Assembly: GCF_001650495.1 (NCBI RefSeq) | Contig: NZ_LWCS01000044.1 | Location: forward strand, 1 to 42,830 | Source of the DNA: Mycolicibacterium iranicum | Lineage (GTDB): Bacteria; Actinomycetota; Actinomycetes; Mycobacteriales; Mycobacteriaceae | Length of the DNA: 42,830 nt | Reading direction: 5' to 3' | In this document: piece by piece, positions 14,474 to 24,873 of the stretch | Layout: the number at the start of each line of letters is the position of its first letter | Position numbering within the stretch: the stretch's first letter is position 1 | Position numbers and translations under genes: made by a program | The notes under the pieces: model-generated | What the model was told of the DNA's origin: nothing | Seen by the model: only the letters and a program-made list of their open reading frames with translations | Database searches by the model: none

Positions 14474-14646
14474 CGTTGGCCTGTCCTTTCGTCGTGCCGG
14501 GTGGCCTCACCCGGTTTACCTACCCGTCTAGCCTGCCAGCGCCAGCGCGTTTGTCGGGGGACGACAAATGGCGTGTTCACGCACTGATGTAGCGCTTGTT
14601 TGGAGGATCACACTCAAAACCCAGCAACGGACTGCGTTGATGCGTA

Positions 14647-14665
14647 GTGGCACGCATGTGGCACG
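14647..14665 (+). repeat. Paired GTGGCACG motifs near attR (candidate integrase arm sites)
   Basis: GTGGCACG occurs at 14647-14654 and 14658-14665, starts 11 nt apart, about 40 bp inside attR. Sequence, orientation and spacing match the pair at 5001-5019 near attL. Confidence 0.5.
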
Positions 14666-14701
14666 CTGGCCAATCAGAATGGCATATTGCCTGGTTAAAC
14701 G

Positions 14702-14724
14702 AGTGCCCCCGGCAGGATTCGAAC
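14702..14724. repeat. attR core within the tRNA-Arg 3' end
   Basis: The 23 nt are identical to 4858-4880. They cover the 3' acceptor strand and most of the T-arm of the tRNA, so integration leaves the tRNA intact. Confidence 0.85.
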
Positions 14725-14776
14725 CTGCGGCCTTCTGCTCCGGAGGCAGACGCTCTATCCCCTGAGCTACGGGGGC
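14704..14776 (-). tRNA. tRNA-Arg (anticodon CCG)
   Basis: The minus strand folds into a complete cloverleaf. The acceptor is GCCCCCG/CGGGGGC, the D-arm is GCTC...GAGC, the anticodon stem is TCTGC/GCAGA with loop CTCCGGA (anticodon CCG), and the T-arm is GCAGG TTCGAAT CCTGC, with discriminator A. CCA is not encoded. It reads CGG arginine codons and serves as the integration site of the element. It is divergent from argS, the arginyl-tRNA synthetase gene. Confidence 0.95.
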
Positions 14777-14951
14777 GCGTGCTGTGACAGCTGCGCCGGT
14801 TGGGCCTGAACAGACTAACGCATCGACGACACGATCAATGAACGCATCGGTATCGGATGCGACGCCCGACGATCTGAAGGGTCGCCAGTTCGCACGGATC
14901 GGTCGTGGCAGGCGGCGGGGAAACGGATTCGGCCCGGAACAGGTCAGACCA

Positions 14952-14957
14952 TAGGAT
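14952..14957 (+). promoter_or_regulatory. Candidate -10 box for argS
   Basis: TAGGAT fits TANNNT and predicts a transcript starting within about 2 nt of the GTG at 14966, i.e. practically leaderless. No ribosome binding site precedes the GTG. Confidence 0.4.
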
Positions 14958-14965
14958 GGACCCTC

Positions 14966-16618
14966 GTGACCCCCGCCGATTTGGCTGAACTGCTCAAGGC
15001 CACCGCCGCCGCGGTGCTGGCCGAGCGCGCCCTCGACTCCGCTGCACTGCCCGACGTCGTCACCGTCGAGCGTCCGCGCAACCCCGAGCACGGCGACTAC
15101 GCGACAAACCTGGCGCTGCAGATCGGCAAGAAGGTGGGCGTCAACCCTCGCGAGCTGGCGGGCTGGCTGGCCGAGGCGCTCCTGGCCAAAGACGGTATCG
15201 CCGGCGCCGACGTTGCAGGTCCAGGCTTTGTCAACCTGCGCATCGAGGCCTCCGCGCAGAACGTGATCGTCGGTGACGTCATCGCGGCCGGCGCCGCGTA
15301 CGGACACTCGGTCGACCTTCGTGGCAAGAAGGTGAACCTCGAGTTCGTCTCCGCCAACCCGACCGGCCCCATCCATATCGGCGGCACCCGGTGGGCCGCG
15401 GTCGGCGACGCCCTGGGGCGATTGCTGACCACCCAGGGCGCCGAAGTCGTGCGCGAGTACTACTTCAACGACCACGGCGCCCAGATCGACCGGTTCACCA
15501 ATTCTCTGATCGCCGCCGCGAAAGGGGAGCCGACACCGGAGGACGGGTACGCAGGCACCTACATCGCCGACATCGCGGGACAGGTCCTCGCGAAGGAGCC
15601 CGATGCGCTCAACCTGCCCGACGCCGAGATGCGGGAGACGTTCCGGGCGATCGGCGTGAACCTGATGTTCGACCACATCAAGGAATCGCTGCACGAGTTC
15701 GGCACCGACTTCGACGTCTACACCCACGAAGACTCGATGCACACCTCCGGCCGTGTCGAGCAGGCCATCGCGAAGCTGCGCGAAACCGGGTTCGCCTACG
15801 AGAAGGACGGCGCAGTATGGTTGCGCACCACCGACTTCGGTGACGACAAGGACCGCGTCGTCATCAAGAGTGACGGCAAGCCCGCCTACATCGCCGGTGA
15901 CCTCGCGTACTTCCTCGACAAGCGCAAGCGGGGTTTCGATCTGTGCATCTACATGCTGGGAGCCGACCATCACGGGTACATCGCCCGGCTCAAGGCCTCG
16001 GCGGCGGCGCTCGGCGACGACCCCGACACCGTCGAGGTGCTGATCGGCCAGATGGTCAACCTGGTTCGCGACGGCCAGCCGGTACGGATGAGCAAGCGCG
16101 CGGGTACGGTCATCACGCTCGACGACCTCGTCGAGGCCATCGGAGTCGACGCCGCCCGCTACTCGCTGATCCGCAGTTCGGTCGACACCCCGATCGACAT
16201 CGACCTCGCACTGTGGTCGTCGGCGTCGGCTGAGAACCCGGTCTACTACGTGCAATACGCGCACGCACGCTTGTCTGCACTGGCGCGCAACGCCGCTGAG
16301 CTCGGAATCGCTCCTGATACCGCGCATGTGGATCTGCTGACCCATGACAAGGAAGGCACCCTGATCCGCAACCTGGGGGAGTTCCCGCGGATCCTGAAAA
16401 CTGCCGCGAGTTTGCGTGAGCCACATCGGGTTTCGCGCTACCTCGAGGATCTCGCGGGGGACTACCATCGGTTCTACGACGCGTGCCGGGTGCTGCCCCA
16501 GGGCGACGAAGAGCCCGGCGAGCTGCACGCCGCACGGCTGGCACTGTGCGCCGCGACACGGCAGGTGATCGCCAACGGTCTGAGCATCCTCGGCGTCACC
16601 GCCCCGGAGCGGATGTGA
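14966..16618 (+). CDS. argS: Arginyl-tRNA synthetase
   Basis: The 550-residue class I synthetase attaches arginine to tRNA-Arg in the cytoplasm. An N-terminal Arg-tRNA-synthetase-specific domain (about residues 1-90) is followed by the Rossmann catalytic core with the HIGH-type motif PTGPIHIGGTRWA (about 129-141) and the KMSK-type loop RMSKRAG (about 374-380). A helical anticodon-binding domain ends in GVTAPERM, the usual end of ArgS. The length is normal. The stop overlaps the lysA start (GTGA), linking it to the amino-acid operon. It lies next to and divergent from its substrate tRNA-Arg(CCG). Confidence 0.97.
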   Translation: MTPADLAELLKATAAAVLAERALDSAALPDVVTVERPRNPEHGDYATNLALQIGKKVGVNPRELAGWLAEALLAKDGIAGADVAGPGFVNLRIEASAQNVIVGDVIAAGAAYGHSVDLRGKKVNLEFVSANPTGPIHIGGTRWAAVGDALGRLLTTQGAEVVREYYFNDHGAQIDRFTNSLIAAAKGEPTPEDGYAGTYIADIAGQVLAKEPDALNLPDAEMRETFRAIGVNLMFDHIKESLHEFGTDFDVYTHEDSMHTSGRVEQAIAKLRETGFAYEKDGAVWLRTTDFGDDKDRVVIKSDGKPAYIAGDLAYFLDKRKRGFDLCIYMLGADHHGYIARLKASAAALGDDPDTVEVLIGQMVNLVRDGQPVRMSKRAGTVITLDDLVEAIGVDAARYSLIRSSVDTPIDIDLALWSSASAENPVYYVQYAHARLSALARNAAELGIAPDTAHVDLLTHDKEGTLIRNLGEFPRILKTAASLREPHRVSRYLEDLAGDYHRFYDACRVLPQGDEEPGELHAARLALCAATRQVIANGLSILGVTAPERM

Positions 16619-18048
16619 TCGCGCACCCGGCAGGCCCCAGGCACGCCGAAGAAGTCCACGCCGTCGCGGCGCCGGAGCGTCCGCTGACCGCTGCCGAAGT
16701 GCTGCAACTTGCCCCGAATGTGTGGCCGCAGAACACCGTTCGTGACAGCGAGGAAGGTCTCGTCTCCATCGCAGGCGTCTCTGTCACCGACATCGCCGCC
16801 GAATTCGGCACTCCCGTCTTCGTCATCGACGAGGCCGACTTCCGGGCACGCTGCCGCGACATCTCTTCGGCGTTCGGTGGAGGCGAGCACGTCCACTACG
16901 CGGCCAAGGCGTTCCTGTGTTCGGAACTCGCGCGATGGGTCGACGAAGAGGGCTTGTCCCTCGACGTCGCCACCGGAGGGGAGCTTGCCGTCGCGCTGCA
17001 CGCCGGCTTCCCTGCCGAGCGAATCACGATGCACGGCAATAACAAATCTATCGCCGAGCTCACGGCAGCGGTCAAGAACCGTGTCGGTCACGTGGTGGTC
17101 GACTCCATGGTCGAGATCAGTCGCCTCGACCGCATTGCGGCGGAAAACGGTGTCGTACAGGATGTTCTGGTGCGCGTCACCGTCGGCGTGGAGGCGCACA
17201 CCCACGAGTTCATCTCCACCGCGCACGAGGACCAGAAGTTCGGCCTGTCGCTGGCGTCCGGCGCCGCGATGGCCGCGGTGCGACGTGTCTTCGAGACCGA
17301 TAATCTGCGACTCGTCGGGCTTCACAGCCACATCGGCTCGCAGATCTTCGATGTCGCGGGCTTCGAAATCGCAGCCCACCGGGTGATCGGCCTGCTCCGA
17401 GACGTCGTGGCTGAGTTCGGGGTCGAGAAGACGTCGCAGATGGATATCGTCGACCTCGGTGGAGGCTTGGGTATTTCCTATCTCCCGCATGACAATCCAC
17501 CTCCGATGAGCGAGCTCGCGAGCAAGCTGAAGGAGATCGTGCGTAGCGAGTCCGAGGCCGTCGGGCTCCCCGCACCGAAGCTCGTGGTCGAACCGGGCAG
17601 AGCCATTGCCGGTCCCGGCACCATCACGTTGTACGAGGTCGGCACCGTGAAGGATGTTGCCGTGAGCCCGACCGCGCACCGCCGCTACGTCAGCGTGGAC
17701 GGCGGGATGAGCGACAACATCCGCACCTCGCTGTATGGCGCCGAGTACGACGTCCGGCTGCTGTCGCGGCCCAGTGACGCTACCCCCACGCTGTCCCGGG
17801 TGGTCGGCAAGCACTGCGAGACCGGCGACATCGTGGTGCGCGACGCATGGCTGCCCGACGACGTAACCCCGGGGGACCTGCTCGGCGTCGCCGCGACCGG
17901 CGCATACTGCTACTCGATGTCGAGCCGCTACAACTTGATCGGCCGGCCTGCGGTGGTGGCCGTGCGCGACGGACGGGCCCGCCTGATCCTGCGTCGGGAG
18001 ACGGTCGACGATCTACTGAGTCTGGAAGTAAGTGAGGTAAAGCGGTGA
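16615..18048 (+). CDS. lysA: Diaminopimelate decarboxylase
   Basis: The 477-residue fold-type III PLP enzyme converts meso-diaminopimelate to L-lysine, the last step of lysine synthesis. The PLP lysine lies in YAAKAFLC (about residue 98). VDLGGGLGI and PGRAIAGPGT form the phosphate and cofactor pocket, and the substrate-site cysteine region is CETGDIV with AYCYSMSSRYN near the end. GTG 16615 overlaps the argS stop by 4 nt and gives a product slightly longer than the M. tuberculosis enzyme; a longer in-frame extension into argS is not credible. It heads the run lysA-hom-thrC-thrB. Confidence 0.95.
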   Translation: MIAHPAGPRHAEEVHAVAAPERPLTAAEVLQLAPNVWPQNTVRDSEEGLVSIAGVSVTDIAAEFGTPVFVIDEADFRARCRDISSAFGGGEHVHYAAKAFLCSELARWVDEEGLSLDVATGGELAVALHAGFPAERITMHGNNKSIAELTAAVKNRVGHVVVDSMVEISRLDRIAAENGVVQDVLVRVTVGVEAHTHEFISTAHEDQKFGLSLASGAAMAAVRRVFETDNLRLVGLHSHIGSQIFDVAGFEIAAHRVIGLLRDVVAEFGVEKTSQMDIVDLGGGLGISYLPHDNPPPMSELASKLKEIVRSESEAVGLPAPKLVVEPGRAIAGPGTITLYEVGTVKDVAVSPTAHRRYVSVDGGMSDNIRTSLYGAEYDVRLLSRPSDATPTLSRVVGKHCETGDIVVRDAWLPDDVTPGDLLGVAATGAYCYSMSSRYNLIGRPAVVAVRDGRARLILRRETVDDLLSLEVSEVKR

Positions 18049-19373
18049 GTGACATGGCAGAGAAGCCAATCGGAGTAGCTGTACTGGGGCTTGGCAATGT
18101 CGGTAGCCAGGTGGTGCGCATCATCGAGGAGAGCGCGGCCGACCTGACGGCCCGCATCGGCGCCCCGCTGGTCGTGCGCGGAATCGGTGTCCGTCGAGTG
18201 GCCGAAGACCGCGGTGTTCCGGCGGACCTCCTCACCGACAACATCGAAGACTTGGTTGCCCGCGACGACGTCGACATCGTCGTGGAGGTGATGGGGCCGG
18301 TCGAACCCGCCCGCAAGGCGATCCTCGCCGCTCTCGAACAGGGTAAGTCCGTCGTCACCGCCAACAAGGCCTTGATGGCGGTGTCGGCCGGTGAGCTCGC
18401 CCAGGCAGCCGAAAGTGCTCACGTCGACCTCTATTTCGAGGCCGCGGTCGCCGGGGCGATCCCCGTCATCCGCCCGCTGACCCAGTCACTGGCCGGCGAC
18501 ACCGTCGTGCGGGTAGCCGGAATCGTCAATGGCACAACGAACTACATCCTCTCGGAGATGGACAGCACCGGCGCCGACTACGCGAGTGCGCTTGCCGACG
18601 CCAGCGCGCTCGGCTACGCCGAGGCCGATCCGACCGCCGACGTCGAAGGCTACGACGCCGCGGCCAAGGCGGCGATCCTCGCGTCGATCGCGTTCCACAC
18701 GCGCGTCACCGCCGACGACGTCTACCGGGAGGGAATGACCAAGGTGTCGGCGGCAGACTTCGCGTCCGCCCGTGCCCTCGGCTGCACCATCAAGCTGCTT
18801 GCGATCTGTGAGCGGCTTGTTGACGACGAAGGGCGGGAACGGGTTTCAGCCCGTGTTTACCCGGCGCTGGTGCCGCTGGAACACCCGTTGGCCTCCGTCA
18901 ACGGCGCCTTCAACGCGGTGGTCGTCGAGGCCGAGGCGGCGGGGCGGCTGATGTTCTACGGTCAGGGCGCCGGCGGCGCGCCGACGGCGTCGGCGGTGTT
19001 GGGCGACGTGGTGATGGCGGCGCGCAACCGAGTGCAGGGCGGCCGCGGCCCACGTGAGTCCAAGTACGCGAAGCTTCCGATTGCACCGATCGGCTTCATC
19101 CCCACCCGCTACTACGTGAACATGAACGTGGCAGACCGGCCCGGCGTGCTGTCGGCGGTGGCCGCACAGTTCGCCAAGCGAGAGGTGAGCATCGCCGAGG
19201 TGCGCCAGGAAGGCATGGTCGACGGCGAGGGCCAGCGTTGCGGCGCCCGCATCGTCGTGGTGACCCATCAAGCCACCGACGCTGCCCTGTCCGAAACCGT
19301 TGCCGCACTTGCAGATTTGGACGTCGTGCAGAGCATCAACAGTGTCCTGCGCCTGGAAGGGACCACAGAGTGA
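18045..19373 (+). CDS. hom: Homoserine dehydrogenase
   Basis: The 442-residue enzyme reduces aspartate semialdehyde to homoserine with NAD(P)H, the branch point to threonine, methionine and isoleucine. The Rossmann motif GLGNVGSQV is at about residues 14-22. The conserved catalytic segment includes TANKALMA and NGTTNYIL, with the family motif YAEADPTADVEG (about 202-213). A C-terminal ACT domain (about 355-440) is the site of threonine feedback control in this family. The GTG start overlaps the lysA stop by 4 nt, and its own stop overlaps the thrC start, indicating an operon with coupled translation. The gene is named thrA in M. tuberculosis. Confidence 0.96.
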   Translation: MSDMAEKPIGVAVLGLGNVGSQVVRIIEESAADLTARIGAPLVVRGIGVRRVAEDRGVPADLLTDNIEDLVARDDVDIVVEVMGPVEPARKAILAALEQGKSVVTANKALMAVSAGELAQAAESAHVDLYFEAAVAGAIPVIRPLTQSLAGDTVVRVAGIVNGTTNYILSEMDSTGADYASALADASALGYAEADPTADVEGYDAAAKAAILASIAFHTRVTADDVYREGMTKVSAADFASARALGCTIKLLAICERLVDDEGRERVSARVYPALVPLEHPLASVNGAFNAVVVEAEAAGRLMFYGQGAGGAPTASAVLGDVVMAARNRVQGGRGPRESKYAKLPIAPIGFIPTRYYVNMNVADRPGVLSAVAAQFAKREVSIAEVRQEGMVDGEGQRCGARIVVVTHQATDAALSETVAALADLDVVQSINSVLRLEGTTE

Positions 19374-20449
19374 GTACCGCCCGTGCCGTGCACCAGCCCT
19401 GGCCGGGGTTGATCGAGGCCTACCGCGACCGGCTGCCGGTCGAGGACACCTGGACGCCCATCACGTTGCGCGAGGGCGGCACCCCTTTGCTGCCCGCGCC
19501 GCGGCTGTCCGAATACACCGGCTGCACCGTGCATCTGAAGGTCGAAGGACTGAACCCGACCGGGTCGTTCAAGGACCGCGGCATGACCATGGCCGTCACG
19601 GAGGCCGTCTCGCGCGGGCAGCAGGCCGTGCTGTGTGCCTCTACCGGCAACACGTCGGCATCGGCGGCGGCGTACGCCGCGCGCGCCGGCATCACATGCG
19701 CTGTGCTGGTCCCGCAGGGCAAGATCGCGATGGGCAAGCTGGCCCAGGCAGTCATGCACGGCGCCAAGATCATCCAGATCGACGGCAACTTCGACGACTG
19801 CCTCGAGCTCGCCCGTAAGCTGACCTCCGACTTCCCGACGGTTTCGCTTGTGAACTCGGTGAACCCGTTCCGGATCGAGGGGCAGAAGACGGCCGCCTTC
19901 GAGATCGTGGACGCGCTCGGCGAGGCCCCCGACATTCACGCGCTGCCTGTCGGCAACGCAGGCAACATCACCGCCTACTGGAAGGGCTACACCGAGTACC
20001 ATCGCGACGGCCTGGCCGCCCGGTTGCCGCGCATGCTCGGTACCCAGGCCGCCGGCGCGGCGCCGCTGGTGCTCGGTGAGCCCGTCAGCGATCCTGAGAC
20101 CATCGCCACCGCGATCCGCATCGGCTCGCCGGCGTCGTGGACCTCGGCAGTCGAGGCCCAGCAGCAGTCGAACGGCCGCTTCCTGGCCGCCACCGACGAA
20201 GAGATCCTCGCCGCTTACCACCTCGTTGCCCGCGCCGAAGGGGTGTTCGTCGAGCCCGCTTCGGCGGCCAGCATCGCCGGGCTGCTGAAGTCGATCGAAG
20301 ACGGATGGGTGGCCAAGGGGTCGACCGTTGTCTGCACCGTCACCGGCAACGGCCTCAAGGACCCCGACACCGCGCTCAAGGGCATGCCCGCGGTCATCCC
20401 CGTCCCCGTCGACCCTGTCGCCGTGGTCGCCAAGCTCGGCCTCGTCTAG
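19370..20449 (+). CDS. thrC: Threonine synthase
   Basis: The 359-residue PLP enzyme turns O-phosphohomoserine into threonine. The PLP lysine is in NPTGSFKDRGM (about residue 62). STGNTSASAAAYA (about 85-97) binds phosphate, and the glycine-rich PVGNAGN loop lies near residue 190. GTG 19370, overlapping the hom stop, is used; the longer in-frame start at 19238 lies within hom. Length and start agree with mycobacterial ThrC. Its substrate is made by ThrB, encoded 11 nt downstream. Confidence 0.96.
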   Translation: MSTARAVHQPWPGLIEAYRDRLPVEDTWTPITLREGGTPLLPAPRLSEYTGCTVHLKVEGLNPTGSFKDRGMTMAVTEAVSRGQQAVLCASTGNTSASAAAYAARAGITCAVLVPQGKIAMGKLAQAVMHGAKIIQIDGNFDDCLELARKLTSDFPTVSLVNSVNPFRIEGQKTAAFEIVDALGEAPDIHALPVGNAGNITAYWKGYTEYHRDGLAARLPRMLGTQAAGAAPLVLGEPVSDPETIATAIRIGSPASWTSAVEAQQQSNGRFLAATDEEILAAYHLVARAEGVFVEPASAASIAGLLKSIEDGWVAKGSTVVCTVTGNGLKDPDTALKGMPAVIPVPVDPVAVVAKLGLV

Positions 20450-20460
20450 GGCGGAAGAAC

Positions 20461-21405
20461 GTGACCCGCACCCTGCCGCCCGGTCTGACGGCGACCGCCG
20501 AGGTGCCCGCCTCGAGCGCGAATCTTGGACCCGGCTTCGACAGCATGGGGTTGGCGATCAGCCTGTACGACGAAATCGTCGTGGAGACAACTGAATCCGG
20601 TCTGAGCGTGGAGGTTGAGGGCGAAGGCGCGGGTCAGGTTCCGCTCGACGGATCCCATCTGGTCGTGCGCGCCATCGAGCGAGGACTCAGCGAAAACGGG
20701 TTATCGGCTTCGGGATTGACCGTGCGCTGCCGCAACAACATTCCGCACTCCCGGGGGCTGGGTTCCTCGGCTGCCGCGGTGGTCGGTGGCCTCGCAGTCG
20801 CCAATGGTCTTGCTGCACAGATCGATTCGTCCACGATGTCGACGGAGCGATTGGTGCAGGTGTCGTCGGAGTTCGAAGGGCACCCGGACAACGCTGCCGC
20901 TGCCGTGCTCGGAGGCGCAGTGGTGGCCTGGACTGAGGGCCACGGTGGTGAGGCACGTTATGCCGCGGCCTCGATCCGCGTGCACCCGGACATCACCGTG
21001 TTCACCGCGATCCCGCAGGAGCGTTCGTCGACCGCCGAAACCCGCGTGCTTCTGCCCGACCAGGTCGCGCACACAGACGCCCGTTTCAATCTGAGCCGTG
21101 CAGCGCTGCTGGTCGTGGCATTGACCGAACGGCCCGATCTGCTGATGATGGCGACCGAGGACGTGCTGCATCAGCCCCAGCGGGCGGCGGCCATGCCGGC
21201 ATCGGCGGAATACCTGGCGGTGCTGAGGCGTTGTGGTGTGTCGGCAGTGCTGTCAGGTGCTGGACCTGCAGTGCTGGCATTGAGCACCGATCCGGAGTTG
21301 CCCGAGGAAGCCGTCGAATACGGCAGGCAGAACGGGTTCTCGGTGGGCAGAAGGTCGATCGGCCAGGGCGTCACGTGGACGTCGGGTGTCGCTGTAGGCA
21401 GCTAG
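20461..21405 (+). CDS. thrB: Homoserine kinase
   Basis: The 314-residue GHMP kinase phosphorylates homoserine for threonine synthase. It shows the N-terminal VPASSANLGPGFDSMGLA motif (about residues 13-30), the phosphate-binding loop HSRGLGSSAAAVVGG (about 96-110) and the C-terminal motif VSAVLSGAGPAVLAL. GTG 20461 is preceded by GGCGGAAGAAC. It ends the threonine operon; the ~290 nt to rho indicates a separate transcription unit there. Confidence 0.95.
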   Translation: MTRTLPPGLTATAEVPASSANLGPGFDSMGLAISLYDEIVVETTESGLSVEVEGEGAGQVPLDGSHLVVRAIERGLSENGLSASGLTVRCRNNIPHSRGLGSSAAAVVGGLAVANGLAAQIDSSTMSTERLVQVSSEFEGHPDNAAAAVLGGAVVAWTEGHGGEARYAAASIRVHPDITVFTAIPQERSSTAETRVLLPDQVAHTDARFNLSRAALLVVALTERPDLLMMATEDVLHQPQRAAAMPASAEYLAVLRRCGVSAVLSGAGPAVLALSTDPELPEEAVEYGRQNGFSVGRRSIGQGVTWTSGVAVGS

Positions 21406-21691
21406 TTCTGCGAGTAACAGCGGCAACATGCGAATCACGGCGTTTCTTGCTTCCGAATCGGATGCGGGTTATTCTCGCTGTCGTCCAGCAATCGCAGCTT
21501 CTTCACCTGCGCCGACACTAGGACGACTCTTCTTTCAGGTGTTCAAACTTGTGGACTGACGGTTCGCCGTATCCCGGCGAAGCCCGGCGATCACCGTTGC
21601 AGTGGCAATGGTGTGACCTCGGCGCTCAGCGGATCGGCTGAGCGCACTGAACCCCCGCGTGACTCGATCAGCGAGGGAAGAAAGGAAATCC
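21406..21691 (+). other. 286-nt leader region before rho
   Basis: No gene is seen. It contains AT-richer segments (for example GGTTATTCTCG near 21467) that may include a promoter, and short inverted repeats, but no element I can define. A long leader is in keeping with the autoregulation of rho known in other bacteria; this is inference. Confidence 0.3.
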
Positions 21692-23665
<1,974 letters not shown>

Positions 23666-23670
23666 GCGAT

Positions 23671-23713
23671 TTCGGCGTGCTCAGTTGCGATAAGCGCAAC
23701 TCAGCACGCCGAA
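23671..23713. terminator. Long hairpin terminator after rho, overlapping the end of the marR gene
   Basis: TTCGGCGTGCTCAGTTGCG (23671-23689) pairs with CGCAACTCAGCACGCCGAA (23695-23713) over 19 positions with one mismatch and a 5-nt loop. It begins 5 nt after the rho stop and includes the last codons of the convergent MarR gene, so it can end both transcripts. There is no T-tract. Confidence 0.65.
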
Positions 23714-24123
23714 GTCACCTGCACAAGGGCGGCGCGCATTGCGTCGAACGCTCCGTCTCCCAGCAGTTCCCGCCATTCCGCTTCGACGCGGACGACTTCG
23801 GCGTTCGCGCGGCGGCACACAGCGGCACCTTTGTCGCTCAACGTGACCAAACGGGCGCGTGCGTCGGTCGGATCGGGCAATCGCATCACATAGCCGGCCC
23901 GTTCCAGCTGGTCGACGAGGGCCCCGGCTGTCTGTTTGGTGACCCGCGCGTGTTCCGCGAGCTCGGTCAGCCGCATGCCCGCCGGGTCGAGACGCTGCAT
24001 CAGCCGCGATTGGGCAACGGTGATGTCGTCGAAGCCATCTCGGGCGAGTGTCGCCATCACCCGGCTCTCGACGTTGCGGTGAGCCATGAACATCAGCACG
24101 GCGGTTCCTGGCAACTCGACCAT
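23701..24123 (-). CDS. MarR-family transcriptional regulator
   Basis: The 140-residue product has a MarR winged helix: MRLTELAEHARVTKQTAGAL (about residues 50-69, helix-turn-helix), then LVDQLERAGYVMRLPDPTDA with the family-typical D-A-R wing. It is divergent from the maleylpyruvate-isomerase-like gene. Its start lies 4 nt from the -35 box of the divergent promoter, and CTGAC/GTCAG half-sites overlap the -10, so it most likely represses that gene and itself. The last codons lie inside the rho terminator hairpin. Confidence 0.85.
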   Translation of the reverse strand: MVELPGTAVLMFMAHRNVESRVMATLARDGFDDITVAQSRLMQRLDPAGMRLTELAEHARVTKQTAGALVDQLERAGYVMRLPDPTDARARLVTLSDKGAAVCRRANAEVVRVEAEWRELLGDGAFDAMRAALVQVTSAC

Positions 24124-24127
24124 ACGT

Positions 24128-24172
24128 TGACTTTAGTACGATCCCCTGACTATATTCGTCAGTGTTCCTGAC
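24128..24172 (+). promoter_or_regulatory. Strong promoter with overlapping CTGAC/GTCAG half-sites
   Basis: TTGACT (24128-24133) and TATATT (24151-24156) are 17 nt apart, close to the consensus. CTGAC (24146-24150) and GTCAG (24158-24162) form an inverted repeat over the -10 box, and a further CTGAC lies at 24168-24172. This is a likely operator for the divergent MarR protein. Confidence 0.65.
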
Positions 24173-24195
24173 TAAATCACCATGGGGGGGACGGT

Positions 24196-24798
24196 ATGGA
24201 CCGCAACACGGTGTGGCACCACATTCAGCAGCAGCGGCTCGAAGTGGCCGATCTCCTCATCGAGATCGACACCCGCAGCCCGGCGTCATGGGAGACGCCC
24301 TCGCTCTGTGCCGGCTGGACTGTCCGCAACGTCGCCGCGCACCTCACTCACTCCACGCTCAGCATGCCGCGGATGATGGTCGAGGCGCTGCGCAGTGGAT
24401 TTCGGTTCAACGCGATCGTCGACCGACTGGCGACGACGGACGCGCGGTCACCTGAGGAGCTCGCGGCCGCCCTGCGCGAATCTGCGGGGTCGCGACGTCA
24501 TCCGCCGGGTACCACGGAAATGGAACCGCTCATCGACGTGCTCGTCCACGCTCAGGACATCTGCGTCCCGCTCGGCATCGAGCGGTCGATGCCCGCCGCC
24601 GCCGCCGTTGCAGCCGCCCGTCGGGTCTGGGACATGGGTTTTCCCTTTCGCGCGCAGAAGCGGTTGGCGGGTACAAGACTCGTTGCCACCGACGCCGACT
24701 TTGCAGTCGGGGAGGGTCGGACCTTGTCCGCGCCGGTCGGGGATCTCCTGATGGTGATGACAGGCCGCCACGTCGCCGCGGACCTCTCGCCGAACTGA
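24196..24798 (+). CDS. Maleylpyruvate isomerase / DinB-like family protein (TIGR03083 type)
   Basis: The 200-residue product shows the pattern of the actinobacterial mycothiol-dependent maleylpyruvate isomerase/DinB-like four-helix family. SPASWETPSLCAGWTVRNVA followed by HLTHS (about residues 29-54) is the family signature, in which the histidine after W-T-V-R binds metal, and HAQDI (about 119-123) supplies a further histidine. Members use mycothiol or metal in thiol transfer; the substrate here is unknown. GGGGGGA precedes the ATG. The gene follows a near-consensus promoter and is probably controlled by the divergent MarR regulator. Confidence 0.75.
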   Translation: MDRNTVWHHIQQQRLEVADLLIEIDTRSPASWETPSLCAGWTVRNVAAHLTHSTLSMPRMMVEALRSGFRFNAIVDRLATTDARSPEELAAALRESAGSRRHPPGTTEMEPLIDVLVHAQDICVPLGIERSMPAAAAVAAARRVWDMGFPFRAQKRLAGTRLVATDADFAVGEGRTLSAPVGDLLMVMTGRHVAADLSPN

Positions 24799-24873
24799 GG
24801 TTCCGGGTCGCGATTGCAGCCGAAGCCACGATTGGAATCCCAGTTCGACGCACTTCGATGCAGGTGCGTGAGA

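Larger units (their letters stand above)
4858..14724 (+). mobile_element. Integrated phage-satellite-like element (phiRv2-like) in tRNA-Arg(CCG)
   Basis: A 23-nt direct repeat (4858-4880 and 14702-14724) bounds 9,844 bp. The right copy forms the 3' end of an intact tRNA-Arg gene on the minus strand; the left copy is an orphan 3' tRNA fragment. Inside are, in order, a tyrosine integrase, an excisionase-like protein, a RepA-like ATPase with a hexamer repeat cluster, a WhiB-like protein, two small phage-type proteins, an HK97-fold capsid protein and two small proteins, then two cargo genes on the minus strand. No portal, large terminase, prohead protease, tail or lysis gene is visible. Size and content recall the ~10-kb phiRv1 and phiRv2 elements of M. 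tuberculosis and capsid-carrying satellites; mobilisation by a helper phage is inference. Confidence 0.85.

Noticed and set aside
14528..16528. Minus-strand ORF (666 codons) opposite argS and across the tRNA
   Set aside because: It runs through the tRNA-Arg gene and attR and mirrors argS codons; no domain is visible.
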